64,000 nucleotides of DNA from NCBI GenBank assembly GCA_028583605.1, contig CM053325.1, forward strand, positions 44,090,987-44,154,986. Direction: 5' to 3'. Position 1 is the stretch's first letter, and each line of letters opens with the position of its first letter. The DNA comes from Dastarcus helophoroides (Eukaryota; Arthropoda; Insecta; Coleoptera; Bothrideridae). The position numbers and the translations under genes are program-made. The notes beneath the pieces are model-generated. The model ran no database searches. It was not told where the DNA came from and saw nothing but the letters and a program-made list of their open reading frames with translations. This document shows positions 9,620-21,454 of this stretch, piece after piece.

Positions 9620-12557
9620 TTGACCGCGGAGCGCAGCTAAGGTTCTCCCGATTTGTAGTATGACGGTAAATAAAATAAATCGTAACACCTACGACATATG
9701 CGTTTTTGGGCATATAATGGAAATATAGTGATGCGAACTTATTTTTGACTTAAAATATATTTGCAAAGGAAGAACAGGTTAAATGGAAATATTTCATTGT
9801 GGACATTTTTTTGTAGTCGTCAAAATTAATTATGTCACCAAAGATACGTTTCTGATCTTCTCTTTAGTTTTAAAAACTATTGTAACGGAATAAAAGGTTA
9901 AATTGTATTCTGAACTTTTTTTAGTCATGAAACATTTCAAAATCCAGGTGATAGAATCAATGTGCATATTGCGACTGCACTTTTTTGTCATCAAACATTT
10001 TGACATGCGCTTACTTTACTCTAAGGGGGTACCAAATTACAGTCTCGCTCAATAATATTGAAGGTACATTGTTAGTGATACTTTGAGAAAAGTTGTTTCA
10101 GTAAAAAGAGAGGAAAAAGATATTTGTTTTGTTTGAGTCTCTTATAATAGTTGTCTTCGCATTTTTTTTATTAAAATGTTTTTGAGCCTCCTAATAGCTA
10201 TTTATTTCTAAGTATTGATTTTATGCTAGAAAAATATATCATATGATAAACTGATTTCTAAGGAACGTGCTTTGAGTTATCGTTTGGCTACGGGTCAAGG
10301 TTATATAATTACATTTTATTTTTATTTGGAATGTAATCAATTATTATTTGCTATAATTTGAATGTGGTTATCAGCACCAGTAATACCAAAATTTAATGAA
10401 AGAATCTACAAATATCAAGAAACATATTTTCTTATATTCGACTTGCAATAGGAAATTAGGTTGATTTTCTCCCCAAACATTTTCCTTTTATTTAAAATCA
10501 CTTTACATTCGAAATGTCTACAACTTGTCATTAAGATTTCCCAACATTTTACCTATATTCTAAAAAGTAGGAATTTATGTTTTAAGTATATACTATTTTT
10601 GTAAAATTTCAAGAAATCGTGATGTAACTTTCGCATTTGTTTTAAATTTTTGATTATTTTCTTAACATTTCCAGGTTAAATTCAAAAGTTTTCAAAATCC
10701 CTAATGTAAAATTGCATTTTTTTTTAGTTTTAGACTCTTTTTATGAAGAATTCAAATCAATCACAAAATTGCCATTCTAGTCACAAATCGTTGGCTTTTT
10801 GACTCGAAATGTTTGGATGTTTTCCTAAATTGAGATTATTTATTTATAAAGTTCAGGTTTTTTAGAGTTTTGTTTCTAAAAAAAATTCAAATTTAAACTC
10901 AAAATTGTAACTAATACCTTTTCCAAAATTACAAATTCAATATAGTTTTCTTTAAATTTCCAGTCATTTCTCGAAATTTAGATCCTTACTTTAGTTTAAG
11001 ACCTAAATTTGTTATGTTGTTATTAAAATTTCAACTGCGAAACTAAGACTTTTAGTTTTTTCTCAAAATTTCTTTTTTTTTTCTCGAAATTGTGACTCTA
11101 CCCTCAAAATTTTGAGAAAATCTTTATTCAGCGGTTAAAACTTGAAATGTTATGAAATTTTCAGTGTTTCGCTTTTTTTAATTTCGACTGCAATTGTAAC
11201 ATCTAATTTTTCAATTTGAATTTATAAGTTGCCAGAGTTGAACGAATTTCGGATTTAAAATTTCGAAACATCGAGAAAAAATTTTAATTTTTAATATTAG
11301 AGTTTAAATTCGAAATTATTTTATACAAGGCAATTCGCATGAATACGAACCTAAAATACAACCCAATATGCAATATTCGTCGCCTAGATTATTTCTTTGG
11401 AAATGTCACAAAATTAGGTTCATTTACAGCTATTGTAAAACAAGATTAAAATTATGCTAAAAGATATATTTAAATTGTCTTTCTTCATTTTATAAAGAGA
11501 TTTGAATCAAGCGAACTTTTGGATAAAATTTTGGGTGTTATTTTTGAACATGCAAAACTGTTAGGCATAATGACAGGGTTGTCCAACGTACGCTTTATAA
11601 TTTGTTACCCTTCTACTCATGAATATTGCGTTTCATTTTGCGCTCGTGAGGGTTGTACTTTTATGGGAATTGCCCTGTAAAATTTGTTTTGTCAAAACGT
11701 TGTGTTTATTCTCAAAATTTCAAATTTAAGCTTGTAATTTTTACTCGTTTTATTTTCTCCGAAGTTTTGTTGTAAAACTCGCAACCTAGATTTGTTTAGG
11801 TATCTTGACTTGGTGTCTTAATCGCGAAGTTTTGATCTTCGTAGATTGTGTATCTCTTGGAAACCTGGAAATTTTCAGTTTTGACTTTTTTCGATGTTCA
11901 TCTCAACACATATATCAAATTCGAGATTTCAATCTTATTCCAAAAAAATCGAATTTAATTTAGGTATTTCAGCTGTAAAATTGAATTTAAAAAACAACAG
12001 TTCCAGTTTTAGTTATTCTCAAAAAAGCGGAAATTTTGAAAACAAAATTTGATGGTTTCTTTCTAGATCAGTTTCTACACTTAAGAAAAAGACGACAAGT
12101 CATTTACAGGTGTACAAAAGAAGTTTAAAAATTGGTTCAATTTATCATTTATTCATGTTGATCCCCCTGCTCCTACTATCTACGCCACTCCTGGTTTGTC
12201 GCTGGTTTACTGACGTTTAGCACATTTTATTAGTTATTGGTAATTATGATAATACTTTCTTGGTATTTTTAGTACTTTACACGCTTGAAATTACTTTACA
12301 ATAAATGTGCGTAAAATTATGAAGAAATATGATATCGATGTCCTTGTTCTTCTAGACCTACAGTTCTTGAACTTGGATGCTATAGTAAATAAATATTCTC
12401 GTAGTAATTTTATTTTCTTATACCGTTTATCTTATTTTGCGATAAATTATCTTTCATAAGAAGTAGGTCATATCGTTTTATGTGTAAATTAATAGTATCG
12501 AAAAATTCTCAATAAAAGAATGACAACTTTGTAGGCTTGAGATTTTTAAATGGAAGA
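9620..12557. other. long AT-rich intergenic stretch
   Basis: No gene or element recognised. Between about 10440 and 12060 the sequence is a monotonous mixture of words such as aaaatttcgaaatt in both orientations, like 900-1330. This suggests a degenerate AT-rich repeat, but no unit length could be defined by eye. Confidence 0.5.
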
Positions 12558-15500
12558 ATGAATTATACAAAGTGTTTACTATTTTTAACGGTTATATTAA
12601 TAAAAATGTGTTACCTGTGTTATGCAGCAAACAGATATTTTACTTTGGAAGGTTAGTAGAAGAGTATTTTATGTACTGATGATAATACTGACAGACAATG
12701 TACTGTTTAAACTAGTTAGTCTAGAAGCATGAAATTACACATGAATTGCTTATACAAGGTGTCCTGATTTTAAGTGCCTTAAATGAAATAGGTAATAGGA
12801 GAAGTAATTTTAAGTAAAAAGTTTTATTTGAATCCGAAAACACTTTATGAAGAGATATAAAGTGTTAATATTTTCATAAAAAAGTCTTTGTTTCACTTCG
12901 GAATTTTCATAAATATTTAAACCAAATTCTACACAAATGATATACAGATAAGGAAAAATTTTCATTGTCCATGTAAAACGCTAAGAATTGTCCCTTCCAT
13001 AGTTTTCTAGGGTCGCTGAACGTATTCCCCTTCTTTGACGCAGCATGCTCGTATCTTCCAGTTTAGATGTTATCGAGAGATATGTTGTCGAGAGTTTTAC
13101 AACAAACTGGAATATTGTTTAGCACAGTCTGGTGGCCTATTTGAACTCCTCATACTGTAATGTTTAAAAAGTTATTATGTTATATTCTTCGTTAGAATTA
13201 TAATTTATTTTGTTTAAGAAAACTCGTTTATTTATTTTGGTTATCAAAGAATATCACTTGTATTTTGCCTCAGACGTTAATTAAATCAAGGGACTAAAAA
13301 AACAAACAGCACTGTGGTACGCAAATTTTAATAAAATTTTTGCCTGCCAGTAGTAATCCCGCAACAAAACAAGTTAGAAGCTATGATGTACTACTGACAT
13401 CTCCACCAGCACTGATCGCTGCGCTCTGCGTTGAATTGTTTAAACCGGTGTAGGAGAATACAAGGCGCCGCCCATCTATCCCACTATGAGCTCTCAATGT
13501 TAAATCTCTCATTAACATTCTCCCTATGGACAGTGTTTGACTTTCCTGATGTGTATGTATGAAGCATCATAAAATTAAGTTTTTATCTTGATCACTGGCA
13601 GAGTTACGGGTGATCCGTGACATAATGTTAAAAAAAGTGGCTATGATACTCAACAAAATGAAATTAAATTGCATTTTTGCATTTGAGAATAAAACATTTA
13701 ATTCTGAATAAAAATTGTCTCGAAATTTCTTCATATCTGTCACTGTTGCGACTTTGGTTTAAAAAAAATAATGATTGGCATACTACTAGAATTTGAAAGA
13801 AAAGGTAAAACATAGGGTAATAGATTCTAAGAAAATACTTTGTTGTGGTGCAATAGTGACAAATACGAAAAAAGATCAAGAGAGAAATATTTTGTTTCAT
13901 TTGGTCCAGCGTCTATCAGTTTTTTTTTAATTGGCATCCCAGTTTACTTGTAACTCTACTGATTGTTGAGGTAAAAATTTAGATTTATCACTATCATCTA
14001 TGTGCCAATTTGGCTTAAACATCTTTGAAAATTAGGAAATGGAAAATACACATATTTTTTTAGCTGACACTTGAACATCTTGCACCTATTTTACTACGAG
14101 TTTTCATAAACTTGTTCACATGAAACATTTTGCTCAAAATTATTTTTTATATCGTCCATTTCATTTACGGCACTTACAACGGGAACACTTCGTATAAATT
14201 ATGCGAACAATAAAAAAAGGTTTCTGAAAATTGGTCGTATGTTAAGTAGGGCATGCAAATCTGTATGGAAGTTCCGCCTTTTTGAAGTTAGAAAAATTGA
14301 TTACGATTCTGTTTATATCATTTAAACAGGGTTTTTGGAAATGTATCCCATAATGAAATAAAATCACACTTTACACAAGACAGTTCAGATAAATTTTAGA
14401 AAATGAATATTCTTCGGGTTATTTTATCATTTTACCCTAACATCTGTTTTTACTTAGAAATTAAAATAAGCAACCTAGCTTAATTGTCCTGTGCCACAAT
14501 AGCAGGCAAAACTTAGGTAGGTCATAAGTCATAAGAGTAATTGGTTTAAAATTACACTTCTTGAAATAATATACTTGAAGCTTCTTATTGTTATTATTAT
14601 TGTTAACTGTTGCGTATGTCATGACTCTTATTTTTTCAAGTACATATTTCTGCTTAACTTCTGCTGAAGTGTAAATATAGTTGGAAAAACCCGTAGAAAA
14701 GGTTATATAGGCACGACATATTTTCAAAATAGGTCCGAATCATGTATAAAAAGACAAAAAATAAGCTAAATTGAAATTTAGGCAATAACGCATGAAAAAC
14801 GCCAAAAAGGTTAAAAGGTAGGATAATAGGATTTTACCTAAAATCCGGGTTCTAGTGACTATATTTAGGGTAAAGATGAGTAATTGTGATATGTTCTATA
14901 ATTCAGTTGACATATTTAGAGGTGCTAGTGTGATTATTCTTCGAAAAAATAACAAACAAATTTTAGCGTAAAAAATTGGATCAACTTTTTAAACAAAATT
15001 GGTATAAATTATGAATAATGTATTGACTTAAATTTTCTATAAAATGAATTTACATTATTTTATTCATTTTACATTTTTCATTTACTCTTTGCCACACGTA
15101 TAAGAACCAAGCAAGAAACCATACAAAAAGTTGTAGGAAATTACTACTATTTTGGGGATCTCGAAATTAAATGCGATATAAAATGCCAATAACATCATGA
15201 ATTTTTGGCAAGGATATAAGATACAAGGTGTGGCAGAAAGAGTTCTCCGATCTGGAAAGCATTTCAGACGCAATGTCAGAAATTTCCTGGATTATCGTCT
15301 TCCTAAGAGAGTCCAAAGTTTTTAGTGTTTCAACATCGTCCTCAAACTCTGGAAGCTCTCACAGAGGCGATAATTCAAGAAATTGCCGCCATTTCCTCTG
15401 AAATGATCCGCGGAGTGATGGAAAATTCGGGAGAGGCTCACTTAATGAATCAACAACGGAGGCGAACACTTGAGTGATGTCATTTTTAAAATCCATTGAT

Positions 15501-16779
15501 TTAAAATGGCATGTAAGCTTATTAAGGAATAAATTTCTTTTTCTGCATCTTGGTTAGTTGAGTTTTTATCAGCTTTCCAAATCGGGGAAACCTTTCTCCC
15601 CCACGTATAATGGAACATTTCATTCATAATCGATTATCGATCATTCGAATGGTGATTTGATTATTTCAAGTGATTATTTCGATTCATTCGATTATAATAA
15701 TCGGCGGGTTTATGAAAAAAATGATGACTTGTCAGTAAACAACACACAGTTTAAAAAATTTCTGGATCACAAAACTTAAAATGTCGGAAAATAACTCTCG
15801 AGTATTAACCACTTTATAATACTTGCACCCACTACAGGGAATTTAATTCATTACTTGCAGCATTGATATCGCTTGCACCTATCTCGTGATTTCACTTTTT
15901 TTTTCACGTAATTTTCTTCTGCAATTCCTTGTCACCCGATTTTCATATAAAAAAGCAAATCACCCAACGACTTTGTCTCAAACGTCGGTCTAACCAGTAG
16001 AATTTAATGATTCTCGGTAATCACATTTTAGGTTATCATAAGCCTTAGTATTCTAAATAAATGTTTCAAATTTCAACATGATATTTAGGGGGTTATGGAG
16101 TTATTAATCAAATACCTTTTCTTTTTTGACAGTTTTCAAGGTCTGTAATACAGAAATTAAAAACTTTCATTAACATTTTCCATAAATTGTATTTATTTAT
16201 TGTCCCGAATTTGCTGCTAAGCGTTGTGGTGAAACTAGAAATTCTGTATATGCGGAGAAAGTAATCGCTTAAGGCGTTGGTAGATTATGATTGATATCTT
16301 CTAAGTAAATAAAGATTCAAAAAAAACTTTTTAAATAAAAGTTATTTATAATGTTTCAGTGTTTCAATTAACTCAAAAAAGTATGTATAAAACCGGAACA
16401 AATAATTTCACTGACGCTATAGCATGTCATGACCTTTATTTATTCTTAAAATGACTATAAAAGAATTCGCCTTTATTTTTTAAATTACTACTACCGTTAC
16501 TCTACATTTGAGGATCAGAATCAATTCTGGATAAGCCTGTACATATTTTACATATATATTACATATTTTCATCTACTTACATATTTGCTGTTTTCAGACT
16601 GCTACCGAGATGTATCTACTGGAACACCCTGCAATGCAGTATTTCGTGTTTACCACTGGAATAATGAATTACAAGCGTGTGAAAAAACAACTTACGGAGG
16701 TTGCAAACCAACAGCTAATAATTTTAATACATTAAGATCTTGTGAACAAATTGCTAAGAACCTATGTGCAAAGAAATAA
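12558..16779 (+). CDS. secreted single-domain Kunitz-type protein (Kunitz gene 2)
   Basis: The only plus-strand member of the cluster. Exon 2 (16598-16779) is certain: after a TTTTCAG acceptor it encodes six cysteines spaced x9, x15, x7, x12, x7, with VYHWNNE, YGGC and ANNF blocks, and ends at a TAA. The P1-position residue is Asn. Exon 1 is proposed at 12558-12651: ATG, a strongly hydrophobic signal peptide (CLLFLTVILIK), a short spacer, and a phase-1 donor GTTAGT, the same phase and layout as the other four genes. This implies a 3,946-bp intron, which contains DNA-transposon remnants. No nearer signal exon was found, but the exon pairing needs transcript support. AATAAA lies at 16919-16924. 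Confidence 0.75.
12755..13160. mobile_element. probable DD34E (IS630-Tc1-mariner type) transposon remnant
   Basis: The segment begins with ACAAGGTGTCC-like terminal sequence. Near 13075-13150 it gives RDMLSRVLQQTG then a broken continuation, similar in shape to the C-terminal tail of DD34E transposases (DMLxRVWxE). Heavily decayed; the call rests on a short match. Confidence 0.35.
15226..15605 (+). mobile_element. small DD34E-type transposon derivative with terminal inverted repeats
   Basis: The left end (about 15228-15262, GTGGCAGAAAGAGTTCTCCG) is inverted at the right end (about 15571-15605) with a few mismatches over roughly 30 bp. Between them, about 15335-15500 encodes the C-terminal tail typical of DD34E transposases: LEALTEAIIQEIAAISSEM followed by IRGVMEN and, after decay, a LE-CHF remnant of the usual HLxDIIF end. 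The catalytic core is deleted, so it is non-autonomous. It sits in the intron of Kunitz gene 2. Confidence 0.65.
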
Positions 16780-18063
16780 TTTTATAAATCAATGTTTCTT
16801 TCTTTTAAGCCATATTAGAATTAGAAATATAGAATTATTTGCTGAACAACATCGTAATTCAAATATTTTTTATTACAGGATAATTTGATATAATTTAGTT
16901 ATCGAGAACTCGTTCTAAAATAAAAAAAAATTAAAATAAAAAACTTTGTGCAACTCGTTATAAATTTGTCACAAAATAACCCGTTGTTTTTCTTCTTTTT
17001 TTGTCTTAGAAGGCAAAGCTTTGGAAATTTAGTTATCTAAGTGCATTTTTTGAGGGTTAATACAATGCTTTAGTACAATTTCAGTATCTTTACTAAAGTT
17101 TAACAAAAAATGTTCTGGAATATTGGTATGTTTCTATGAAGTGTACGATATAACAAGAGTTTTCATTGTTGATCCTTTGAACCACATTAATTACATATAT
17201 ATTATTACAAAGGCCTACTTTTATATAAATGTGATATTTCTTGAAGCTTAAAAGTAATACATATTTTTTTTATTTGTATTTTTGCAGTAACCCTTGCATC
17301 AAGTTCAGAAATGAACTTCAATATTGTATATTATACGAGTTTTCAATAGAATAATGTAGTTTTCAGCCTGTTAGTAAAGAAATCTGGACCGCCAAAAGCT
17401 TTCTGGTTTGTAATGTACAAAACGCATTTTACCTAATAATAATAATATAAATAGAATTCCTAAGTTTCTACTTTTGTTTAATATACAGTCAAGTCTGTTC
17501 AAGACCCACTCTCCATAAGACGAAATCTTGTCTTGAAGGAATATTTTGTCTGTCTCGTTTGCTATTCATCAAATGCATATTTTTGTACAAGACGGAAAAC
17601 TGTCTAAACCCTAATTAAATTTCCGATCTATCGTGCTCTGGCTTAGACACGTTTGACCGCATTTCATATTTTAATAAGTTATTGTGTTTAACGGTATGTA
17701 ACTTTCAGGTTACCAGAGAAGGTGTTTTTAGTGGTTTAGTCGCAAATTTCCTGCCAAGTTTTAGTTTTAATGTTCCTTTGATTCTAGGATGTTTACTTTT
17801 CCCTGCAGTTCCGCTATTTATTACTGTTAATATTGTTTATCGTAATAAGACATTGTATTAAATAAAGATTTTCTTTAGTTAAAATATTACTTTTGTTTTT
17901 TGTGTAAATTAATAACTTTATGATTCAACAACTAACTAATAATTCAGTTTTACATTAGTTATAATTATCATTCAATTATATTAGGGGAAGCAGGGGTAAT
18001 GGCTTTCATCGGGTAATGCCTCTCACGTCAATTACTTGATCATAACGGCACATTAAAAAACCT
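16780..18063. other. intergenic DNA with a pogo/Tigger-like end
   Basis: Nothing coding is seen. At 17487-17510 the text ACAGTCAAGTCTGTTCAAGA resembles the terminus of pogo/Tigger elements, but the partner end and a transposase were not found. Confidence 0.4.
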
Positions 18064-19020
18064 CGGGGACTGCCCAAAACAGCCACCTTAATTGTAGGTC
18101 GTTAAGCGGAGTACCCAAAACAGCCACCATCAAATTCAGGTTCCCTTCAATGCAAAGACGGAAACAGCCCCGTGTGCCAAGCGCTGATGATCTTCAGAAT
18201 GATGCGAGCCTGTTAAATGCTGCCCCTGAAAAATATGACCCCATGATTTTATTACGAAAAAAAACTATTGTAAAACAGTATAGGCGCACCACCTCTTTGC
18301 ATAATACTTCCCTACGACACTGATGAACTATTAATAAGGGAATCCGGATCCCTATATAGCGAGGAAAGTCCTAATTTTTGTATTTTTCTCCACCAAGCTC
18401 GCTGAAGGTTGACATAGGTATTAGTTGCCTTATTCGGTAGTAGGGCAAAAACTAACGGTATGCAATACCCGTTCTTTCGTCCATGTAATGTGAACATTTG
18501 TGAATAATACTTAGTACAGTAATCAAAGGTTCCATCCATGTACACAGTTTCCACATTACATAATAATTGCAAGTTTGATGTACAGGAAAACACTATAATC
18601 TTAAATGAAAAGTCGTTAAAGAGTAAAAATGGTTCACGACGAGTTGTAGATATATTTAAACCCTGCAATGCTGATTGGACATCAGTTTTTGACTTTGATA
18701 AAGGCGGCATAACATTTCTTCTAGCATAGTAAAAATTGTTTTTGATATTCTTCACATCCCCCTGGGTAATGATGTTTTCTGCACTTTGTACACTAACAAC
18801 AGCTAAACGAATCACTTTCGAAGGTTGTAAACTGCAGTCTCCAATGGTTTTTCGTTTTGCAGCTTGAGTCACTTGTTGATGTTTTTCCCCTTGTAGTATG
18901 ACTGTTTTTTATCTAATAGATTAAGGGAATTTTGTCGTGGCTGTTTTGGTCATCCCGTTTCAGGTATAAAAGTTGTACCGTGGATTAGCATATCATTAGT
19001 GGCTGTTTTGGGCAACCCCG
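18064..19020 (-). mobile_element. internally deleted MULE with terminal inverted repeats
   Basis: The ends CGGGG..TGCCCAAAACAGCCAC (left) and GTGGCTGTTTTGGGC..CCCCG (right) form an inverted repeat of about 23 bp, flanked by direct AAAACCT at 18057-18063 and 19021-19027. The minus-strand frame 18872-18312 encodes the N-terminal half of a MULE transposase (MDGTFDYCTKYYSQMF, then FALLPNK). It then jumps directly to the LQRAWWRKIQKLGL box: the stretch carrying the second catalytic acidic residue is deleted in frame. It is a relative of the transposase at 8482-9525 but cannot be autonomous. Confidence 0.75.
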
Positions 19021-20783
19021 AAAACCTTATGGAGGTTGAAAGTTGAAGCGTGTGGGGGTTTGATGCATGAGGAAGCAGGAATGTAACAAACTTAAATCCA
19101 CCCCTAACATGGCAAAGTAAATTGCGTATGTTTGTCTGCGGCTTTCCTCATCTAATTTTCGTCAGTTACTTTTTGGCGATAAGTCCAGAATTTTGGTAAT
19201 TATTTATTATTGCTACTAATATTGACGGTTTAAAAACATTCTATCAAGAGGTGACGTAACCACTTTTAAATAATTTTAAATACATGTTTTTACATTTTAA
19301 CTTTAACACAAAACGGTCGTTTGTGGTAATATCGCTCAGATGACCCTGCAATATTTTACATTTTCTTAATAGATATATCCAGAAATGGTCAAAGAACCAC
19401 CCCTCAAGTGGCTTAAAATAACAAAAAATTCTGCGGGAAAGGTGTTTTCGAAGGGAAAGAAAATTAAAGAAAATCAAAATATAAAAAGATTACAAAAATA
19501 ATAACAGTAATAACAAAAATGCAGTAAATTATAAAAATATGAAAGGAAAATCTTACAAATGAAAAGTTTTGCAAGGAAAATCTTCGGAGACCAAACATGA
19601 AGAAAATCAAGATCTTTGCAGTTGCAATTTTTGCAAGAAAAAACTTCTTTAAGCCTGCTAAGCGACTAAAGATAGGGGACAAACGCCTGGTTTTGCCATA
19701 TACATAAGTAATACACATATATAGGTTTTACATTACTACTACTACTAGTCGATTGGTCTACCACTGCTCCACTCCGAACATTTATGACATTTTTTAAAAC
19801 CTTTCCAACACTCGGATAATCCGACAGAGGATAATCCGGTATTGGATTATCCAACAACCGGATTATCCGACAACCGGTTAGTCCGACATCCGGCTAATCC
19901 GACATTCGCATAATCCGAAAAGTTAGTATATTGAAAACATATTTTTTTAAATATCTTGAAATTTCTTATATCATAGTTTTAAGTTTTTATTTGTGTCGGC
20001 AGTCCTCATAATGCCGCAATTTTTTTTATATGTTTTGTGTTGAAACGTTGATTATTAAATAGATAAAGTTTTGTTATTTTGTCAAACTTTTGACTTAAAT
20101 CAAAATATAACAAAAATAAAGCGTACTTCCCCTACTTATATGTACATATTTTTAGAATATTCGTCAAAAACAATTTTAATCAATCATTAAAACAGAATTT
20201 CGTATGTTCAACTTTTTGTTATACTATCTCTGGCAATAATGTTATTAGTTTTTTTATACCAGGTGGCGACCATTTTTTTTACCTACCTTATTTATTATTA
20301 TAACAAACCCCAACAGCAAATTTTAATCAACTATGACCCAAAGTTCCAATGACTTAAAAATTCTTAAGTCTATTGTAGAAGCAGATAAAAATTTAAAAGT
20401 CAAAATATTTTATTATTCAACATATTCCCCTCTTAATTTAATACATTTATTGCACGGCCCCGCAATGCCTCTACATTCTTTAAAAAAAAAAGTTTTACCT
20501 TTTTCTGCAAACCAGGCCTCCATAGGTTCTATAATCTCTTCGTTGCCAGAAAATTAGGCTCATGGAGCCAAATGTGGTAAATAAAGAGGTGTTCTAGTAA
20601 TTCTAACTTCAAATCATGAATTGCTTACATGCCATTTGTGTGTAGAGCCATTGTCCTGCAAAACAAAATATTTCTGGACAATTTTGCGCGTATTTTCTAC
20701 TTAATTTTTTCTCGTAGAGTGATGTTGTAGTAAAGTCAAATAGTAATGCTCAGTTATTATTCTCCGATTAGCCAGAATCATAA
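19021..20783. other. intergenic DNA
   Basis: No gene is recognised. It contains the short repeat cluster at 19805-19918, listed separately. Confidence 0.45.
19805..19918. repeat. short tandem array of a CGGATTATCCGACA-like unit
   Basis: About seven imperfect copies of a 14-16 bp unit (variants GGATAATCCG, CCGGATTATCCGACAA, CCGGCTAATCCGACAT). Each carries the dyad GGATTATCC. The words resemble subterminal repeats of Tigger/pogo elements, but neither end of such an element is visible here. Confidence 0.6.
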
Positions 20784-21411
20784 TGTTGCTTGTTACCGGT
20801 TCGATAATTAAAACCCCGTGAATTGTAAACACTTTATGTCAGAACACAACATTTATGGCTTATTTAACTAATTGACTATCTCGAAAGAAAAACGACCGCG
20901 TATTTATACCGTTCCAAGGTTTTAGAGCGATCTGTTCGAGAACAGACGGTACCGAAGCTCGCGGAAAAGAACACCTATCTACCGTATTGTAACAAATTGT
21001 AATTATAAAATTTCTATTAATGATTGTGTAGTGTAAGGAACCCTCTAAAAACATTTGCTAATGGAAAGCGGCTGCGAGAATGAATCATACGGCAGATAAG
21101 CGTTCTAGACGTTTTCGCAAGCTTATCTTTACGGAGATCCGTTCTAGAAACTTGAACGGTACCTATAAATACGCAGTCATCTTTCCCTCAGTTAGTTGGT
21201 TAGTCGGATAGTCAGATAGTTAGATAGTCTGCTAGTTAAGTGAATCATAAATGTAGTGTTCCGAAATAAGTTTAAAATAAAGTGTTTACAATTCACGAAG
21301 TTTTAATTTTCGAACCGATAATGCGCAACAGTATGATTCATTCCAATATTTCCAGAGAATTTCGTACACCACATATTCACTAATACAATTTTACTACTAC
21401 AGTTTGTTACA
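20784..21411 (-). repeat. 3' LTR of the Gypsy element, split by another LTR
   Basis: The minus-strand LTR starts TGTAACAAACTGTAG at 21411 and runs to the CAACA end at 20784. Positions 20988-21330 (plus one copy of GTAT) are an inserted solo LTR in the opposite orientation. Without the insert the LTR is about 281 bp. Confidence 0.8.
20988..21330 (+). mobile_element. solo LTR nested in the Gypsy 3' LTR
   Basis: A 343-bp LTR on the plus strand starting TGTAACAAATTG and ending GCGCAACA, flanked by a perfect 4-bp duplication GTAT (20984-20987 and 21331-21334). It contains a TATA motif (CTATAAATACG) near 21160-21170, followed by a TTAGTTGGTTAG-type repeated leader. It belongs to the same LTR family as its target and lacks any internal region, so it arose by LTR-LTR recombination after insertion. 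Confidence 0.85.
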
Positions 21412-21432
21412 CTGCTCCCCCCTCCCTAGGAC
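21412..21432 (-). other. polypurine tract of the Gypsy element
   Basis: The minus strand reads GGGAGGGGGGAGCAG directly before the TGTAAC start of the 3' LTR, the expected position of the second-strand primer. Confidence 0.75.
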
Positions 21433-21454
21433 TGATCAATTCCAATCAGTCCCT

